NCBI GenBank assembly: GCA_009760885.1
Contig: CM019713.1
Span: 24,746,427 to 24,810,426, forward strand
Source of the DNA: Achatina immaculata
Lineage: Eukaryota; Mollusca; Gastropoda; Stylommatophora; Achatinidae
Length of the DNA stretch: 64,000 nt
Direction: 5' to 3'
Shown here: in pieces, positions 59,236 to 64,000 of the stretch
Numbering within the stretch: the stretch's first letter is position 1
Layout: the number at the start of each line of letters is the position of its first letter
Notes under the pieces: generated by a model
Told to the model about the DNA's origin: nothing
Databases searched by the model: none
What the model saw: the letters and a program-made list of their open reading frames with translations, nothing else
Made by a program: the position numbers and the translations under genes

Positions 59236-60430
59236 TACAGTTCTAGTTCCCTCTGGATGAGGATAATATCATCTCTGGCGGAATCATTTTAGTTGAAGTC
59301 TGAACAGAATGATTTCATGGATTGTTTCCCTTGCCATTTAGATTTAAGTGAGTTGATTCCCATTTTCCGCAAATTTCAAGCCATTGACCTTATCTCCCCT
59401 TGAACTGATAAACTTGTGAAAGCTTACAGCTATAACCTCTTGCACGAGCTGTGTGTGTGAACTCAGGCGAGGGAAAGTTTTTTTATGTTGTGATTTTTGT
59501 GTGAAAATATTAGATTTATTTGGTGTTTGTGATGGAACAGCTGGTCAAGTTGTTTGTCGCCAGAGTAGTAATGTTGTCTTGTGTTCCATATTAATCTGAG
59601 ATATTGAATACTATCATCGTGATGCACCTACACACATTTCTATCATTATCAGGTTCCATTACTAAACATATGTTTAAATCGTACGAGGACATGTTGAGAC
59701 TCTCGCATATAGTTCCACTGTGGACTTGTTAACCTGGGTTGATTGTAGGAGTATATCCTACGGCTGTTGTTGTCGTGTGGTCAATCTATGACATGTTTTG
59801 TGTGTGTGTGTGTGTGTGTGTGAATCTGGTCAACAAATGCTACACCTGATGCCTTCATACTGTCTCATCTTTGCACCTTACTACAAGCTATAACGCTTCT
59901 GTGCGTGAATCCAGTCAGAAATACTACATCTGATGTCTTCATACTGTCTCATCTTGTCGAATACAACCTGTAAAGGACTAAACTTCCTTCATTTCATCCT
60001 GAACATCCTTGATTTGGCAAGGGATCTGCGAGGTGGTGGAGGGACGAGACGGGGAGAGATGGATGGAAAACTCAGAATACAAAGGGAGACATTCTTTAGT
60101 ACGAGCAGACAATGTGTGGGAAGAGCAAGCAACAATTTATTGGTAAATGAACTGAAGAACTTCGACTGACGGCAAAAATTGGACTGCGATAAAAGATTGT
60201 GCAATCATGGTGCTTGAATTGTGACAGCCTAGCGAATTCAAGTAGGCATAGATGCCCTCCTCATGATGGTTGCATCTGCCGGGAAGATACATTTCATGTT
60301 CTCACTCCCGAACTTCTGTTAGAAAAAATACCTGCTTCAGCTCGACTATAACTTTTAAGTGTAACTTTTCCATGTCCTGACTGAGTTGTATAGTACTCAG
60401 TTATAATTATATTTCAGACTGTTTTTCGTA
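59236..60430. other. Intron or upstream sequence, nothing recognised
   Basis: Contains a (GT)n run at 59799-59822 and a short duplicated motif (atactgtctcatctt near 59858 and 59940). No gene seen. Confidence 0.5.
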
Positions 60431-60436
60431 GAACAT

Positions 60437-61100
60437 ATTCATTCATTCATTCATTCATTCATTCATTTGCATGTCCCTTGCGGAACTTTGACTCCAAAAC
60501 AGCTCTCCTGTAGGCCTCTCGGTTGTGAGCAAGATGGCCTGCTGCTGCTGCATCCATTTGCAAGATCGTCAACGATGTCTTGCAGCCATCTTCGTTTTGG
60601 TCTTCCTCTTTTTTCTTTTTCCCATTATGTATCCTTCCAATACGGTCTTCTCTAAATTATCATGACGTTTAATGTGTCCAAAATATTTAAGTTTTCTCTC
60701 TTTAATCCTCTTTACTAGCCAGCCTTCTTCAATATTAAGCTCTTGTAGTATAGATATATTTGTTCTTTTTTGTGTCCACGATATTTGGAGAACTCTTCTA
60801 TAGCATTTACATTCAAAGCCATTTATGTGTTTCTCAGCTGTTTTGTTAAGTGTCCAGGTCTCACAGGCATATGTTGCGATGGGAAAGATGCATGCCCTTA
60901 AAAATCTTATTTTTGTAGTTCTGTCTGCTCGTCTCCACAGATTCTTTATTTATTTTACTTTCTGAAGAGCGATAGATGTCCTCCTTTTAATTTCCCTCAC
61001 TGTATCTCCATTATTAGTTAGTAGTGATCCAAGATATTAAAAATCTCCACTTCTTCCAATTTTTCTTCATTGATACATATTTCAGCTGCCTCGTAGAATA
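60437..61100 (-). mobile_element. LINE family B copy 7
   Basis: Tail (CATT)n at 60437-60466, the longest of the copies. The minus strand has the family C-terminus as decayed fragments (INEEKLEEVE near 61060). Truncated near 61100. Confidence 0.9.
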
Positions 61101-61785
61101 TAATGCGTTTAAAATATTTTAAAGTCTTCTCTATGCCAAAAGAGATCACATAATCTGTTACCATCAACTGTATGATAATACTGATGAGAACAAAAAAGGT
61201 CAAGAATATCGAGCACTCACTAAACAATAAATATGAGGGAAAAAAAATAAAGAACATGTACAGTATATGAAGTACTGAAACAATAAGCACTGACAATAAC
61301 CGAGAACAAAACAACATAATTTCGATAACATCGGACTCTCCACCCTGATCTGTGCGTCAGTTTTTCCTGTCAAACGCATCTCGGTCCCCTGGCTCCGATA
61401 AGTCCTTCGATTTTTGCGACAGATGAGAAACTGATGAAGTGAGTTTTGTAAATAATGGAGACAAACTTAACGACGAACGAACCACACTCGGCAGCCGCAC
61501 TGCTGTTTGTCCCACTCGCGTAGATTCTCGGGCAGGCCAAGCGAACCCAATCAAGCATGTTTAACGAGACGACCAATTAGAGGCTGATTGTGGGTACATA
61601 ACTCTGGCAGAGATTTTAAAACTGGACGGGTTTTAAACCCCCAATCATACAAAAAACATGCACAGAATGATAAAACATAAAAAGCAATTCATTCCGAAAG
61701 AGATTTAAGAAAAACAAAACTAAAGATAATTGCTTAAATTACCCATGATAAAGAGAATTGGTTGCCATGACAACATATGACTAGG
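61101..61785. other. Unannotated sequence
   Basis: 61330-61570 is GC-richer with overlapping short minus-strand ORFs, but no domain and no PAS-exon similarity. Confidence 0.4.
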
Positions 61786-61789
61786 TAAG

Positions 61790-62095
61790 GACAATAGTAA
61801 TAAAGAGATGATTGTAATAATGAAGAGATGATGGTGGTGATGACTGTGGGATGATGATGGTAATAGCAATAAGATACTACAAGTAATGTGGAAGTGATCA
61901 ATGAGACAGTCTTATAACAATGAGATGATGGTGATACTGCGTAGATAAAGGCGTTAATGATTAAATGACGGTGTTAGCGATGAGGTGATGGGAATAATGA
62001 AGAAATGATAGTAATAAGGATGAGATGACCGTGATAATGAAGAGCTGATGATAATAACGATGAGATGATGGTGATAATGATGAGATAGTGATAGA
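61790..62095. repeat. Degenerate GATGATGGTGATAATGA-type repeat
   Basis: Loose tandem repetition of gatgatggtgataatga and agagatgatggt, 15-40-bp spacing. Confidence 0.85.
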
Positions 62096-62167
62096 AAAAT
62101 AAGTGCGCAATACTTTTTATGATTATTTTTTTCATGGATTCACCTTTCTGTCTGCATACATAATAGC

Positions 62168-62405
62168 TCCAAGTCTGTCTTCACAGTCCAAGTCTGTCTT
62201 CACAGTCCAAGTCTGTCTTCACAGTCCAAGTCTGTCTCCACAGTCTAACTCTGTCTTCACAGTCCAAGTCTGTCTTTACAGTCCAAGTCTGTCTTCACAG
62301 TCTAACTCTGTCTTCACAGTCCAAGTCTGTCTTTACAGTCCAAGTCTGTCTTCACAGTCTAACTCTGTCTTCACAGTCCAAGTCTGTCTTCACAGTCCAA
62401 GTCCC
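62168..62405. repeat. Minisatellite, 19-bp unit
   Basis: About 12 copies of tccaagtctgtcttcacag, with tctaactctg variants forming a three-unit higher-order pattern. Confidence 0.95.
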
Positions 62406-62459
62406 ACAAGCATAAACTAATACACACACTCTTTATGAAGCAGTATATAACTATTTTCT

Positions 62460-63930
62460 TCTTCTTCTTCTTCGTCTTCTTCTTCTTCTTCGTCTTCTTC
62501 TTCTTCTTCTTCTTCCCGGAACTGCCAGCTGGTGTTCTTTGCAGCCAGTGCTGTGAGGATGTTGATTCACAGCATCGTTTCAGACTGAGAAGGAGCTATG
62601 GCGGCTCTCTTTTCAGAATGTGAGCGGAGTTAAGAGATCAGAAGCTGCGAAAGATTTCTTTAGCGCCACGGAGACTCACTAGATGCCTCCACGCTACAGG
62701 GAATATGGTGATCCCTACTTCGTTAGATAGGCTAGACTTGTTACAGGACGTATCAAAGGAGAGGTGGGGCAGGGTCTTGGTTAGCTATAGTTCACCAACA
62801 CTGGCACTTGCATGTTAACTATAGTTCACCAACACTTGCGCTTGCATGTTAACTATAGTTCACCAACACTGGCACTTGCATGTTAACTATAGTTCACCAA
62901 CACTGGCGCTTGCATGTTAACTATAGTTCACCAACACTGGCGCTTGCATGTTAACTATAGTTCACCAACACTGGCGCTTGCATGTTAACTATAGTTCACC
63001 AACACTGGCACTTGCATGTTAACTATAGTTCACCAACACTGGCGCTTGCATGTTAACTATAGTTCACCAACACTGGCGCTTGCATGTTAACTATAGTTCA
63101 CCAACACTGGCGCTTGCATGTTAACTATAGTTCACCAACACTGGCACTTGCATGTTAACTATAGTTCACCAACACTGGCACTGGCATGTTAACTATAGTT
63201 CACCAACACTGGCGCTTGCATGTTAACTATAGTTCACCAACACTGGCGCTTGCATGTTAACTATAGTTCACCAACACTGGCGCTTGCATGTTAACTATAG
63301 TTCACCAACACTGGCACTGGCATGTTAACTATGGTTCACCAACACTGGCACTTGCATGTTAACTATAGTTCACCAACACTGGCACTTGCATGTTAACTAT
63401 AGTTCACCAACACTGGCACTTGCATGTTAACTATAGTTCACCAACACTGGCACTTGCATGTTAACTATAGTTCACCAACACTGGCACTTGCATGTTAACT
63501 ATAGTTCACCAACACTGGCACTTGCATGTTAACTATAGTTCACCAACACTGGCACTTGCATGTTAACTATAGTTCACCAACACTGGCGCTGGCATGTTAA
63601 CTATAGTTCACCAACACTGGCGCTTGCATGTTAACTATAGTTCACCAACACTGGCACTGGCATGTTAACTATGGTTCACCAACACTGGCGCTTGCATGTT
63701 AACTATAGTTCACCAACACTGGCACTTGCATGTTAACTATAGTTCACCAACACTGGCGCTTGCATGTTAACTATAGTTCACCAACACTGGCGCTTGCATG
63801 TTAACTATAGTTCACCAACACTGGCACTTGCATGTTAACTATAGTTCACCAACACTGGCGCTTGCATGTTAACTACGGGGCGCTGATTGCAGAATTGGAC
63901 AGCGTCTTCGCCTTCTTTTTTCTAGCACAG
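62460..63930 (-). repeat. SINE-like element D with internal expansion
   Basis: Minus orientation: (TTC)n at 62460-62515 is the complement of the (GAA)n tail. The body at 62516-62783 matches 24840-25080 (gaactgccagctggtgttct, ggtgatccctacttcgttag). The head at 63875-63905 (ggggcgctgattgcagaatt then ggacagcg) matches the start of the 37990 copy. Between them is the 34-bp array. Confidence 0.85.
62784..63874. repeat. 34-bp minisatellite, ~32 copies
   Basis: The unit reads aactatagttcaccaacact then ggcgcttgcatgtt. Copies differ almost only at cgc/cac and ttg/tgg positions. Its ancestor is a single segment of element D (one copy at about 25085-25120 and 38030-38070). Confidence 0.97.
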
Positions 63931-64000
63931 ACTTCTTTTTTTCACTGCAGTACTAAGAATATTCTCTTATTGGTTCTAATATCTCACTGGTATCATGAAA

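Noticed and set aside
62784..63874. Regular 34-bp direct repeats resembling a CRISPR array
   Set aside because: There are no unique spacers, the units are contiguous, the setting is eukaryotic, and the unit derives from a SINE-like element.
56311..64000. Searched for upstream PAS exons and a promoter of the Elk gene
   Set aside because: No PAS-like peptide or convincing start exon was seen on the minus strand; they probably lie beyond the window.

Overview
Eukaryotic, intron-rich, AT-rich animal DNA. The KCNH-type potassium channel, several non-LTR retrotransposon (LINE) families with (CATT)n or (ATC)n tails, tRNA-derived SINEs and many minisatellites fit an invertebrate, most likely a lophotrochozoan such as a mollusc. 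That placement is inference from repeat style only; no species can be named from the window.

The one clear host gene is on the minus strand and fills positions 4663-56310. It is an Elk-subfamily (KCNH3/4/8-like) voltage-gated potassium channel. I traced 13 exons by conserved protein, GT/AG sites and codon phase. In order from high to low coordinate they encode: end of the N-terminal PAS (eag) domain (56179-56310); linker (47448-47641); S1-S2 (46338-46557); S2-S3 (43266-43423); S4-S5 (32001-32205); S5-pore-S6 (31076-31270); S6-C-linker (29041-29240); C-linker/cyclic-nucleotide-binding homology domain (24600-24767, 24290-24371, 22977-23080); acidic tail (17763-18034); basic tail (9059-9279); and a 593-codon last exon with a coiled coil (4663-6443). 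Joined, they keep one open frame of 1310 residues to the stop. The 5' exons (start codon, first part of the PAS domain) are not seen and probably lie beyond 64000. The exon expected just after the nucleotide-binding homology domain is also not found.

The rest is intron, flank and repeats. LINE family A (RTE-like, endonuclease plus reverse transcriptase) is nearly complete at 49266-52026, with fragments elsewhere. LINE family B has seven copies whose 3' ends all point to low coordinates. LINE family C is nested inside other repeats at 28344-28546 and 48345-49139, with visible target-site duplications. DNA transposons are a dead Tc1 transposase at the left edge, a complete but broken mariner-like element with terminal inverted repeats at 57635-58914, a TTAA-flanked MITE family (three copies), and a 75-bp mariner-type MITE. 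More than a dozen minisatellites have periods of 14-57 bp.

The most unusual patterns are these. Tandem arrays abut the splice sites of five channel exons, and in one case the array is made of copies of the exon end plus its splice donor. A SINE-like element has a 34-bp internal segment expanded about 32-fold with both flanks kept. A 45-bp, fully in-frame coding-like repeat lies antisense in an intron. A GC-rich, internally repeated block at 41.08-42.48 kb matches nothing I recognise.
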